Shown in pieces: positions 24,801 to 36,379 of a DNA stretch of 64,000 nucleotides. The position numbers and the translations under genes are program-made. The stretch covers positions 186,001 to 250,000 of the forward strand of contig BSBN01000844.1 of NCBI GenBank assembly GCA_027924645.1, given 5' to 3'. This DNA is from Cunninghamia lanceolata (taxonomy: Eukaryota > Streptophyta > Pinopsida > Cupressales > Cupressaceae). Every line of letters starts with the position of its first letter. Positions within the stretch are counted from its first letter, which is position 1. The notes beneath the pieces were generated by a model, which was not told the DNA's origin, did not search any database, and saw nothing but the letters and a program-made list of their open reading frames with translations.

Positions 24801-27800
24801 TCGATACTATACCTTAAACCCTAATCCCTCTACCATTGACACTCTTATTTAACCCTAATCCCTTGACCATTAACCCTATCCCTCAACCTCAACCCTCAAC
24901 CCTCAACCCTCAACTCTCAACATTAAACCCTAATTCATCAACCCTAATCCCTCAAACCTAAACCCTATCCCTAAACCATCAACCATCAACACTATACCTT
25001 AAACCCTAATCTCTCAACCCTCAACCCTAAACCTTATCCCTAAACCCTAATCCCTCAACCCTCAACCCTAATCCCTCATCCCTCAACTCTAATCCCTCAT
25101 CCCTAAACCCTAAATGCTATCCCTATTCCTAAACCCTCAACAGACTCAATACTATACCTTAAACTCTAATCCCTTATCCCTAAACCCTCCAACCCTATCC
25201 CTAATCCTTATACCCTCCACACTCTACTGTAATCCTAATTCCTCGACCCTCAACCCTATCCCTATACCCTTGACCCTCGAACCTCAACCCTCAACCCTCA
25301 ACATCAAACCCTAATCCCTCAACCCTTGACTCTGATCCCTCATCTCTCAACCCTAACCCTAAACCCTCAACCCTCCACATCAAACCCTAATCCCTTAACC
25401 CTCAACCCTAATCTATCATTCGTCATCCCTCAACTCTAATCCCTCATTCCTAAACCCTAAACGCTATCCCTATTCCTAGAACCTCAACAGGCTTGATACT
25501 ATACCTTAAACCCTAATCCCTCTACCATCGACACTCTTATTTAACCCTAATCCCTTGACCATTAACCCTATCCCTCAACCTCAACCCTCGACCCTCAACC
25601 CTCAACTCTCAACATTAAACCCTAATTCATCAACCCTAAACCCTAATCCCTCAAACCTAAACCCTATCCCTAAACCATCAACCCTCAACACTATACCTTA
25701 ACCCTAATCCCTCAACCCTTAACCCTAAACCTTATCCCTAAACCCTAATCCCTCAACCCTCAACCCTAATCCCTCATCCCTTAACTCTAATCCCTCATCC
25801 CTAAACCCTAAATGCTATCCCTATTCCTAAACCCTCAACAGACTCGATACTATACCTTAAACTCTAATCCCTTATCCCTAAACCCTCCAACCCTATCCCT
25901 AATCCTTATACCCTCCACACTCTACTTTAACCCTAATTCCTCGACCCTCAACCCTATCCCTAAACCCTTGACCCTCGAACCTCAACCCTCAACCCTCAAC
26001 ATCAAACCCTAATCCCTCAACCCTTAACTCTAATCCCTCGACCTTCAACCCTAATCCTAAACCCTAAACCCTCAACGCCAAATTCTAATCTCTCAACCCT
26101 TCACTCTAATCCTTCAACCCTAAACCCTATCCCTAAACCCTCAACACTATACCTTAAACCCTAATCCCTCAACCCTAACCCTAAACCTTGTCCCTAAACC
26201 CTAATCCCTCAACCCTCAACCCTAATCTGTCATCCGTCATCCCTCAACTCTAATCCCTCATTCCTAAACCCTAAATGCTATCCCTATTCCTAGACCCTCA
26301 ACACGCTCAATACTATACCTTAAACCTTAATCCCTCTACCATCGACACTCTTATTTAACCCTAATCCCTTGACCATTAACCCTATCCCTCAACCTCAACC
26401 CTCAACCCTCAACCCTCAACTCTCAACATTAAACCCTAATTCAACAACCCTAAACCCTAATCCCTCAAACCTAAACCCTATCCCTAAACCATCAACCCTC
26501 AACACTATACCTTAACCCTAATCCCTCAACCCTTAACCCTAAACCTTATCCCTAAACCCTAATCCCTCAACCCTCAACCCTAATCCCTCATCCCTTAACT
26601 CTAATCCCTCATCCCTAAACCCTAAATGCTATCCCTATTCCTAAACCCTCAACAGACTCAATACTATACCTTAAACTCTAATCCCTTATCCCTAAACCCT
26701 CCAACCCTATCCCTAATCCTTATACCCTCCACACTCTACTTTAACCCTAATTCCTCGACCCTCAACCCTATCCCTAAACCCTTGACCCTCGAACCTCAAC
26801 CCTCAACCCTCAACATCAAACCCTAATCCCTCAACCCTTAACTCTGATCCCTCGACCTTCAACCCTAATCCTAAACCCTAAACCCTCAACGCCAAATTCT
26901 AATCCCTCAACCCTTCACTCTAATCCCTCAACTCTAAACCCTATACCTAAACCCTCAACACTATACCTTAAACCCTAATCCCTCAACCCTAACCCTAAAC
27001 CTTGTCCCTAAACCCTAATCCCTCAACCCTCAACACTAATCTGTCATCCGTCATCCCTCAACTCTAATCCCTCATTCCTAAACCCTAAATGCTATCCCTA
27101 TTCCTAGACCCTCAACACACTCAATACTATACCTTAAACCCTAATCCCTCTACCATCGACACTCTTATTTAACCCTAATCTCTTGACCATTAACCCTATC
27201 CCTCAACCTCAACCCTCAACCCTCAACCCTCAACTCTCAACATTAAACCCTAATTCATCAATCCTAAACCCTAATCCCTCATACCTAAACCCTATCCCTA
27301 AACCATCAACCCTCAACACTATACCTTAAACCCTAATCCCTCAACCCTCAACCCTAAACCTTATCCCTAAACCCTAATCCCTCAACCCTCAACCCTAATC
27401 CCTCATCCCTCAACTCTAATCCCTCATCCCTAAACCCTAAATGTTATCCCTATTCCTAAACCCTCAATAGACTCGATACTATACCTTAAACTCTAATCCC
27501 TTATCCCTAAACCCTCCAACCCTATCCCTAATCCTTATACCCTCCACACTCTACTGTAATCCTAATTCCTCGACCCTCAACCCTATCCCTAAACCCTTGA
27601 CCCTCGAACCTCAACCCTCAACCCTCAACATCAAACCCTAATCCCTCAACCCTTAACTCTGATCCCTTAACCTTCAACCCTGATCCTAAACCCTAAACCC
27701 TCAATGCCAAATTCTAATCCCTCAACCCTTCACTCTAATCCCTCAACCCTAAACCCTATCCCTAAACCCTCAACACTATACCTTAAACCCTAATCCCTCA

Positions 27801-30800
27801 ACCCTAACCCTAAACCTTGTCCCTAAACCCTAATCCCTCAACCCTCAACCCTAATCTGTCATCCGTCATCCCTCAACTCTAATCCGTCATTCCTAAACCC
27901 TAAATGCTATCCCTATTCCTAGACCCTCAACACGCTCGATACTATACCTTAAACCCTAATCCCTCTACCATTGACACTCTTATTTAACCCTAATCCCTTG
28001 ACCATTAACCCTATCCCTCAACCTCAACCCTCAACCCTCAACCTTCAACTCTCAACATTAAAACCTAATTCATCAACCCTAATCCCTCAAACCTAAACCC
28101 TATCCCTAAACCATCAACCCTCAACACTATACCTTAAACCCTAATCTCTCAACCCTCAACCCTAAACCTTATCCCTAAACCCTAATCCCTCAACCCTCAA
28201 CCCTAATCCCTCATCCCTCAACTCTAATCCCTCATCCCTAAACCCTAAATGCTATCCCTATTCCTAAACCCTCAACAGACTCAATACTATACCTTAAACT
28301 CTAATCCCTTATCCCTAAACCCTCCAACCCTATCCCTAATCCTTATACCCTCCACACTCTACTATAATCCTAATTCCTCGACCCTCAACCCTATCCCTAA
28401 ACCCTTGACCCTCGAACCTCAACCCTCAACCCTCAACATCAAACCCTAATCCCTCAACCCTTAACTCCGATCCCTCAACCTTCAACCCTGATCCTAAACC
28501 CTAAACCCTCAATGCCAAATTCTAATCCCTCAACCCTTCACTCTAATCCCTCAACCCTAAACCCTATCCCTAAACCCTCAACACTATACCTTAAACCCTA
28601 ATCCCTCAACCCTAACCCTAAACCTTGTCCCTAAACCCTAATCCCTCAACCCTCAACCCTAATCTGTCATCCATCATCCCTCAACTCTAATCCCTCATTC
28701 CTAAACCCTAAACGCTATCCCTATTCCTAGACCCTCAACACGCTCGATACTATACCTTAAACCCTAATCCCTCTACCATTGACACTCTTATTTAACCCTA
28801 ATCCCTTGACAATTAACCCTATCCCTCAACCTCAACCCTCAACACTCAACCCTCAACTCTCAACATTAAACCATAATTCATCAACCCTAAACCCTAATCC
28901 CTCAAACCTAAACCCTATCCCTAAACCATCAACCCTCAACACTATACCTTAAACCCTAATCCCTCAACCCTCAACCCTAAACCTTATCCCTAAACCCTAA
29001 TCCCTCAACCCTCAACCCTAATCCCTCATCCCTCAAATCTAATCCCTCATCCCTAAACCCTAAATGCAATCCCTATTCCTAAACCATCAACAGACTCGAT
29101 ACTATACCTTAAACTCTAATCCCTTATCCCTAAACCCTCCAACCCTATCCCTAATCCTTATACCCTCCACACTCTACTGTAATCCTAATTCCTCGACCCT
29201 CAACCCTATCCCTAAACCCTTGACCCTCAAACCTCAACCCTCAACCCTCAACATCAAACCCTAATCCCTCAACCCTTAACTCTGATCCCTCAACCTTCAA
29301 CCCTGATCCTAAACCCTAAACCCTCAACGCCAAATTCTAATCCCTCAACCCTTCACTCTAATCCCTCAAACCTAAACCCTATCCCTAAACCCTCACCACT
29401 ATACCTTAAACCCTAATCCCTCAACCCTAACCATAAACCTTGTCCCTAAACCCTAATCCCTCAACCCTCAACCCTAATCTGTCATCCGTCATCCCTCAAC
29501 TCTAATCCCTCATTCCTAAACCCTAAACGTTATCCCTATTCCTAGACCCTCAACACGCTCGATACTATACCTTAAACCCTAATCCTTCTACCATCGACAC
29601 TCTTATTTAACCCTAATCCCTTGACCATTAACCCTATCCCTCAACCTCAACCCTCAACCCTCAACCCTCAACTCTCAACATTAAACCCTAATTCATCAAC
29701 CCTAAACCCTGATCCCTCAAACCTAAACCCTATCCCTAAACCATCAACCCTCAACACTATACCTTAAACCCTAATCCCTCAACCCCCAACCCTAAACCTT
29801 ATCCCTAAACCCTAATCCCTCAACCCTCAACACTAATCCCTCATCCCTCAACTCTAATCCCTCATCCCTAAACCCTAAATGCTATCCCTATTCCTAAACC
29901 CTCAACAAACTCGATACTATACCTTAAACTCTAATCCCTTATCCCTAAACCCTCCAACCCTATCCCTAATCCTTATACCCTCCACACTCTACTTTAACCC
30001 TAATTCCTCGACCCTCAACCCTATCCCTAAACCCTTGACCCTCGAACCTCAACCCTCAACCCTCAACATCAAACCCTAATCCCTCAACCCTTAACTCTGA
30101 TCCCTCAACCTTCAACCCTGATCCTAAACCCTAAACCCTCAATGCCAAATTCTAATCCCTCAACCCTTCACTCTAATCCCTCAACCCTAAAACCTATCCC
30201 TAAACCCTCAACACTATACCTTAAACCCTAATCCCTCAACCCTAACCCTAAACCTTGTCCCTAAACCCTAATCCCTCAACCCTCAACCCTAATCTATCAT
30301 CCGTCATCCCTCAACTCTAATCCCTCATTCCTAAACCCTAAACGCTATCCCTATTCCTAGACCCTCAACACGCTCGATACTATACCTTAAACCCTAATCC
30401 CTCTACCATCGACACTCTTATTTAACCCTAATCCATTGACCATTAATGCTTTCCCTCAACCTCAACCCTCAACCCTCAACCCTCAACTCTCAACATTAAA
30501 CCCTAATTCATCAACCCTAAACCCTAATCCCTCAAACCTAAACCCTATCCCTAAACCATCAACCCTCAACACTATACCTTAAACCCTAATCCCTCAACCC
30601 TCAACCCTAAACCTTATCCCTAAACCCTAATCCCTCAACCCTCAACCCTAATCCCTCATCCCTCAACTCTAATCCCTCATCCCTAAACCCTAAATGCTAT
30701 CCCTATTCCTAAACCCTCAACAGACTCGATACTATACCTTAAACTCTAATCCCTTATCCCTAAACCTTCCAACCCTATCCCTAATCCTTACACCCTCCAC

Positions 30801-32115
30801 ACTCTACTTTAACCCTAATCCCTTCAACCTCAACCCTATCCCTAAACCCTTGACCCTCGAACCTCAACCCTCAACCCTCGACATCAAACCCTATTCCCTC
30901 AACCCTTAACTCTGATCCCTCATCTCTCAACCCTAACCCTAAACCCTAAACCCTCAACCCTCAACGTCAAATCCTAATCCCTCAACCCTAAACCCTATCC
31001 CTAAACCTTAAACCCTAATCCCTCAGCCCTCAACCCTAAACCTTATCCCTAAACCCTAATCCCTCAACCCTCAACCCTAATCTGTCATCCCCCAACTCTA
31101 ATCCTTCATCCCTAAACCCTAAATGCTATCCCTATTCCTACACCCTCAACAGAATCGATACTATACCTTAAACCCTAATCCCTTATCCCTAAACCCTCCA
31201 ACCCTATCCCTAATCCTTATACCCTCCACACTCTACTTTAACCCTAATTCCTCGACCCTCAACCCTATCCCTAAACCCTTGACCCTCGAACCTCAACCCT
31301 CAACCCTCAATGTCAAACCCTAATCCCTCAACCCTTAACTCTGATCCCTCAACCCTCAACACTATACCTTAAACCCTAATCCATATCCCTCAACCCTTAA
31401 CCCTTAAAACTTAAACCCTATCCCTACACCCTCAACACTTGACACTATATCTCAAGCCTTAAACCCTCATCCGTAAAGCCTCAACCCTCAATCCTTAAAC
31501 CTTCAACCCTAAACCCTATCCCTAATCCCTCTACCCTCGACACTCTAACCCTAACCTTGACATTAAATGCTAATCCGTCAACCCTAAACCCTAATCCTAA
31601 ACCCTCAACCCTCAACACTATACCTTAAACCCTAATCCCTCAACCCTCAACCCTAAACCTTATCCCTAAACCCTAATCCCTCAACCCTCAACCCTAATCC
31701 ATCATCCCTCAACTATAATCCCTCATCCCTAATCCCTAAATGCTATCCCTATTCCTAAACTCTCAACAGACTTGATACTATACCTTAAACCCTAATCCCT
31801 TATCCCTAAACCCTCCAACCCTATCCCTAATCCTTACACCCTCCACACTCTACTTTAACCCTAATCCCTCGACCCTAAACCCTATCCCTAAACCCTTGAC
31901 CCTTGAACCTCAACCCTCAACCCTTAATGTCAAACCCTAATCCCTCAACCCTTAACTTTGATCCCTCGACCCTCAACCATAATCTGTCATCCCTCATCCC
32001 TAAACCTTAAACTCTATCGCTATTCCTAGACCCTCAACAGGCTCGATACTATACCTTAAACGCTAATCCCTTATCCGTAAACCTTCCAACTCTATCCCTT
32101 ATGCCTTAACCCTCA
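21851..32115 (+). repeat. ~10.3 kb telomere-like satellite with higher-order structure
   Basis: Almost the whole block is 7-bp units of the form CCCTAAA, CCCTAAT, CCCTCAA and CCCTCAT, variants of the plant telomere unit CCCTAAA. They stay in 7-bp phase with occasional slips. A longer unit is superimposed: the anchor ATGCTATCCCTATTCCTA, or close variants such as ATGTTATCCC, recurs at about 22,697, 23,512, 24,306, 25,114, 25,812, 26,626, 27,441, 28,249, 29,064, 29,879 and 30,694, mostly 794-815 bp apart (698 between the fourth and fifth), then at 31,123 and 31,740. Each 815-bp unit holds two related halves, one carrying CAACAGACTCGATAC and the other CAACACGCTCGATAC. The 66-residue frames in each unit are by-products, not genes. 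True chromosome ends are purer in CCCTAAA, so this is an interstitial array. Confidence 0.9.
22210..28450 (+). repeat. ~3.1 kb super-duplication inside the telomere-like array
   Basis: Four successive ~800-bp units (anchors 22,697, 23,512, 24,306, 25,114) are repeated as a block (25,812, 26,626, 27,441, 28,249), each offset by 3,114-3,135 bp. Shared private variants confirm it: AGAACCTCAACAGGCTTG near 22,365 and 25,480, CAACACACTCAATAC near 24,000 and 27,113, and ATGTTATCCC with CAATAGACTCG near 24,306 and 27,441. This points to a recent unequal exchange or segmental duplication. Confidence 0.8.
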
Positions 32116-32154
32116 TGATTAATAGCCTTGAACGTAAAAAAATTTGAGTGGGAC

Positions 32155-32188
32155 ATAACGCGAGCGCGTTATAACGTGCTCGCGTTAT
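32155..32188. repeat. CpG-rich palindrome, right subterminal copy 1
   Basis: Same 34-bp palindrome as at 6,141, with one C-to-T change in its second half (AACGTGCTCG). It begins about 40 bp after the telomere-like array ends. Confidence 0.85.
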
Positions 32189-32239
32189 GTCAAACATGGC
32201 AAAAGACAGATTTACGGGAAAGAAAATGCAAGGCGAAAC

Positions 32240-32273
32240 ATAACGCGAGCGCGTTATAATGCGCTCGCGTTAT
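32240..32273. repeat. CpG-rich palindrome, right subterminal copy 2
   Basis: Second right-hand copy, with one change (AATGCGCTCG). The two right copies are 85 bp apart. The left end has one full copy and a half-copy 116 bp further in, so the ends are comparable but not identical. Confidence 0.85.
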
Positions 32274-33120
32274 TTCTTGCTTTGGGAATCCCAAGCCTTG
32301 GGCTTGGGATTTGCTTTGGATTTCCAACCCAAAGGCTTGGAGTGCCTTATGAACAGTCACAGACGTGTTTTTCTATATTCTTCAAAATTTCACATAATTT
32401 CGTTCGTGCTAACCCTCAGATTTGCATGTGTTTCAAGGTTGAACAAATCGAACACATGGGCAATGTTAAGCTTTCTCTTAGCTATTTGACGATGTGATTT
32501 TTTTCACATTTTAACAATGTTAAGCCTTTCATCTTTAATTTCTTTTGTTTGTGTGTCTGTTTTTATGCAAAAACCACTGTTTGGTCTTTTTTTCATTGTA
32601 AAATAACTATTTATTCAAATTTCAAAAAAATTACATATTTAGAAACTAGACTCCATTCTACAAATATTAAAAAAAAAAATGATTTTCAATTAGTTTTCAA
32701 AATTTATAGGGGTAGCACGGCCAAAATTCTGTTTTTTAGGATGTGTCCACTTTAAAAATTAGAAAAAAATCAAATATTCATCAAAAAATTATCAGAAAAA
32801 TCGGGCATAAACTACATGCTATTAGCTAATTTCTCACTGAAGTGATTTTAAAAATACCAAAAAAAAGTTGACCTTTTGAGGGAGCCACAAAACATGCTAT
32901 GTTATGTTTTTTTGACAGAAACAACACCAATTTCTGTGGCTCCCTCTTTTGAACCCCTTAATCTATGCCATTTTCAAAACAAAATAGTAGTTTAGAAAGT
33001 AGACTCGGAGCACTACAAACATTATTTTGGTTGCATCTCTAAATTTTGAGTGTAACTATGCTCAATTTCTCATCCAAGGCCAGTATTTCCTGATTTCAGA
33101 AAAAAAGTGGCCACTTAAGA
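32274..33120. other. Right subterminal region of the giant element
   Basis: No gene. It starts with a G/C-skewed inverted stretch (CCCAAGCC...GGCTTGGG words near 32,289-32,310) and continues AT-rich to the terminus. Short frames at 32,259-32,497 overlap one another and lack motifs. Apart from the palindromes, the left end has no comparable length of non-coding sequence. Confidence 0.5.
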
Positions 33121-33155
33121 CCCCTTTTTGCCCCCCCATCTTCTTGCACTTACCC
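33121..33155 (-). repeat. Right terminal inverted repeat of the giant element
   Basis: On the minus strand it begins GGGTAAGTGCAAGAAGATGG and matches 32 of 35 positions of the left terminus. A further CCACTTTTT-like similarity continues inward weakly. Confidence 0.8.
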
Positions 33156-33159
33156 TATA
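33156..33159. other. Right candidate target-site duplication (TATA)
   Basis: Matches the TATA at 6,074-6,077. See the left copy for the ambiguity caused by its palindromic sequence. Confidence 0.5.
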
Positions 33160-33292
33160 ATTAAGATGAGATTGTTGCCATTTGAGTTTTGTGAATGAAT
33201 TTTATTAATTTTGAGTTTCGAATTAATGAGATACATTATTCTGAATTCTAATTTATAGTTTGATACAAATATCAGGTGTGATAAAGAATATC

Positions 33293-34860
33293 ATGGTTTG
33301 AACTCGAAAAAATCTTGAAGATAGTCAAGGAGCGCTGAATCCTTCTGAAAACCCTATGGATGAGTTGGAGTAGATATTGACTATGTTGAATGAAATCAAG
33401 GAAAGACTAGGAAACTTGGAATAGGAGGTTAGGGGTCAAGGTAAAACTGAAGTAGGACATGATGATTCACATCTAGGAGATGATGAATATGTCCATTAAT
33501 CTAGTATTCATAGTGATTAGAGAGAGGATATTGATAAAAAACTAAGTCTCATGAAGAGAAGAAAAGTAGACTTGCCTATGAGCTATCTAGAGATATGAAG
33601 AAAGTCACGCCCCCCAATTTTGATGGAACCAAAAGTGATGATGCTGCTAAAGTTTGGTTGACAAAGAAGGAAAAGTATTTCAAGATTCAAAATTACTCTG
33701 AGATAACTAAGGAAGTATGGGGTTCCTTTCAATTGGAAGGAGAAGCGTCCATGTGGTGGATGAATAAGAAGATGGAACTGGGATTAAGTTCTTAGAGCTT
33801 AACCTGGGAACAATTTATGGTCTTATTTCACCATAGGTGGTTACCACAACTTTTATTTGACCAAAAGCTAATAGATTTAAGGAGATATGTCAGTGGTCGA
33901 ATATTAGAAAAAATTCACCTGTCTTCTAAAATATGTGCCTCAATATCATAAATATGAAAGATTCAAGATCAATAAATTTATCATGGGTCTAAATGCCCAA
34001 ATAGGTGGTGAAGTGGATGTTCATGGCCCTTCTACTATGGACCAAGTTTTGGAGAATGCAATCAAGTAAGAGCAAAAATTGAAGTTAATTTCTACATATC
34101 GCATCACAAGAAGTTTAATAAGACACCAACTTCACAACATTCCAAGAAAAATAATGGCAATTCTGATGTGGCTAAGAAGAATGACAAGGGTTCCAAAAAT
34201 AATAGGAGTGGACCCAAGAATGAGAAAAAGAGTAGTGGCAGTTCTCAAAGGAATGATAGCAATTTAGGTAAACCTGTTGAGAAGCAAGGACCTCTTGGAG
34301 GATGTTTCACTTGTGGTGGAGACCACTATGCAAATCAATGTCCAACTAAGAACTAGGGAGTTTAGTAGCATGGTAATGCTTTACCCACTCAACAAGAAGC
34401 TTTTCAATAGAGGATCCATGTAGCTTTAGACAATCACCAAGCGGAATACTAGATTACTCTCATTGAGATAACAGGTACTTTGTTTGGAGTTCCTATTTCT
34501 ATTTTGATTGATACTAGAGCAAATGAAAGTTTAATTTCTCCAAGAGTATTAGGTAAAATTCTTAGAAGAGCTAGATTTATGGCAAAACCCTAGTCAGTAG
34601 AATATGCTAACCAGACTAGAGCTTAGGTAGAGCAATGCATGTTTGAAGCTAAGATTAATTGATCTTCCTAGTTTCTCAACTGAAGTGAATTTATTTATAG
34701 CACCCCTAGGTTCCTATGATGTTATCTTAGGAATAAATTGGCTATGGAGGCATAGAGCTAATGTAGACTATTTTGTAAAAACATTAGAGTGTCTAGATGA
34801 TGTAGGAAATAAAGTCTTTTTGCAAGGCACTTAGAGAGAAGTTAAGATCAGACCAATCTC
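33293..34860 (+). pseudogene. Ty3/gypsy gag and protease region, decayed
   Basis: Gag of a plant Ty3/gypsy element, starting about 135 bp right of the giant transposon. Seen: the capsid-like segment PNFDGTKSDDAAKVWLTKKEKYF (in two parts around 33,610-33,690), a nucleocapsid zinc knuckle CFTCGGDHYANQC (about 34,300-34,340; Cys-X2-Cys-X3-His-X4-Cys, one residue shorter than the usual CCHC spacing), then a retropepsin-like segment ILIDTRANESLIS (about 34,500-34,540) in which the catalytic D-T/S-G has become D-T-R. The conserved downstream stretch VILGINWLWRH follows near 34,710. At least ten in-frame stops occur, most of them TAG. No usable primer site is visible between 33,160 and 33,293, so the 5' end is lost or lies left of the giant insertion. 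Confidence 0.85.
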
Positions 34861-34957
34861 AGCGATGCAACTGAAGAGGGCTAGGTGAAAAGGGTGTCAA
34901 CTTTTTGTAGTAAAAAAGGAGAAGATAAAAGAAGATCCGAGTGAACAAAGTGTATCT

Positions 34958-36310
34958 TTGGAGAATTATCCTTTCCTTAGAAATTTTTGGGATGTTTTTC
35001 TAGATGAACTTCCAGGATTCCCTCCAAAGAGAGATTTCAATTTCTCAATCGATATTATACCTGGATTGGATCTGATTTCAAAAGCTCCATACCATATGAC
35101 TACTACAGAGTTGATGGAATTGAAATCCCAACTTCAGGAGTTGGCTAAAGGATTGATTAGAACCAGTGTTTCTCCTTGGGGAGCCCCAATAATCATTTTC
35201 AAGAAGGATGGAACTTTACATATGTATATAGACTATCATATGCTTAACAAAGCAATGATAAAGAATAAGTATCCTCTACTACATATTGATGATCTTTTTG
35301 ATCAGATGTGTGGTACTTTAGTGTTTTCCAAGATTGATTTGCAATCTGGATACCATCAACTGAGAATAAAAGATGAGGACATACATAAGACAACTTTCAG
35401 AAGTAGATATGGGCATTATGAGTTACAATTTTACCTTTTGGACTTACGAATGCCCTAGCTGCATTTATGAATTTGATGAATAAAATTTTCTAAGATTGCT
35501 TGGATAAATTTGTTCTAGTGTTTCTAGATGACATTCTTATTTACTCTAAGAATGAGGAATATCACTTGCAACATCTTCGGATGGTTTTGCATCAGCTAAG
35601 AGAACATAAATTATTTGGGAAGCTCTCTAAGTGTACTTTCTTTAAGAAAGAGATACAATACTTAGGGCATATTATTTTAGCTAAAGGAATATCTGTAGAC
35701 CCTACAAAGATAAAATCCATACTTGAGTGGCATGTACTTAAGAATGTGCATGAAGTGCATAGCTTCATGGGGTCAGCAAGATATTATAGGAAGTTCATTT
35801 TGAACTTTTCTAAGATTTCAAGCCCAATCACTTCACTTCAAAGAAAAGGAAAGCATTTTGACTAGACAACAAAATGTCAGGACGCATTTGACTAGTTGAA
35901 AGGAAGGGTGACAACTACACCAATATTGAAAGTTCTAGATCCAGAAAGTCAATTTGTTGTCATTACTGATGCCTCAAGAGAGGGTTTGGGAGGAGTTCTT
36001 ATGTAGAATGGGCAAGTGGTGGCTTATGAATCTAGGAATCTAAGAGCATATGAGAAGAATTATGCTCCTCATGATTTGGAATTAGCAGTAGTTGTGCATG
36101 CTTTGCAAGTGTGGCAACAATACTTGCTAGGAAAATCTTTTGAGTTGAAGTCAGATCATCATGGTCTTAAGTCTATATTTACCCAACCCCATCTGAATGT
36201 TCAACAAAGAAGATGGTTGGAATTTATATCAGATTATTATTTTGAGATAAATTATATCAAGGGTAAAGAGAATCGAGTAGCAGATGCTCTAAGTCAGCGA
36301 AGACATATCA
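34958..36310 (+). pseudogene. Ty3/gypsy reverse transcriptase and RNase H, decayed
   Basis: Continuation of the same polyprotein. Reverse transcriptase: [20 protein letters not shown], the [15 protein letters not shown] block (palm Asp present) and FLDDILIYSKN, a variant of the Y-x-D-D catalytic motif with both Asp kept. A one-base frameshift near 35,430 separates the two, and a TAA follows shortly after. RNase H: VVITDASREGLGG, the LELAVVVHAL Glu, KSDHHGL and VADALSQR, so all four acidic positions remain. Two TAG codons replace Trp in the FDW-type segments near 35,865 and 35,895. The product would copy element RNA in cytoplasmic particles; this copy cannot make it. Confidence 0.9.
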
Positions 36311-36379
36311 CATTGATTGTCTCTATCCACTCAAACTTTAAGGATTTGGTATTGCACAATTCTATGGGTGATGAATTTT

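Larger units (their letters stand above)
6078..33155. mobile_element. Giant (~27 kb) DNA transposon with inverted termini, two genes and internal satellites
   Basis: The unit starts with GGGTAAGTGCAA at 6078 and ends with its reverse complement at 33155; the 35-bp termini agree at 32 positions. Both sides are flanked by TATA. Inside are a spliced plus-strand gene of unknown function (6318-8403), a minus-strand DDE-like transposase gene (21052-17966), CpG-rich palindromes near both ends and upstream of the transposase gene, and three kinds of repeat array filling most of the space. Inverted termini plus a transposase-like gene fit a cut-and-paste element. Most such elements are a few kb long, so the size is exceptional. 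The transposase frame is damaged, so this copy is probably immobile unless helped in trans. The superfamily is not assigned; a 4-bp duplication would be compatible with Sola or Academ, among others. Confidence 0.75.

Noticed and set aside
22697..31323. A series of near-identical 66-residue open frames beginning MLSLFLNPQQT
   Set aside because: They are one frame of the telomere-like higher-order unit read repeatedly; composition follows the 7-bp repeat and two of the units carry an early stop.
21851..32115. A true chromosome end (telomere)
   Set aside because: The units are highly degenerate, the block has element sequence on both sides, and it carries an 815-bp higher-order period.
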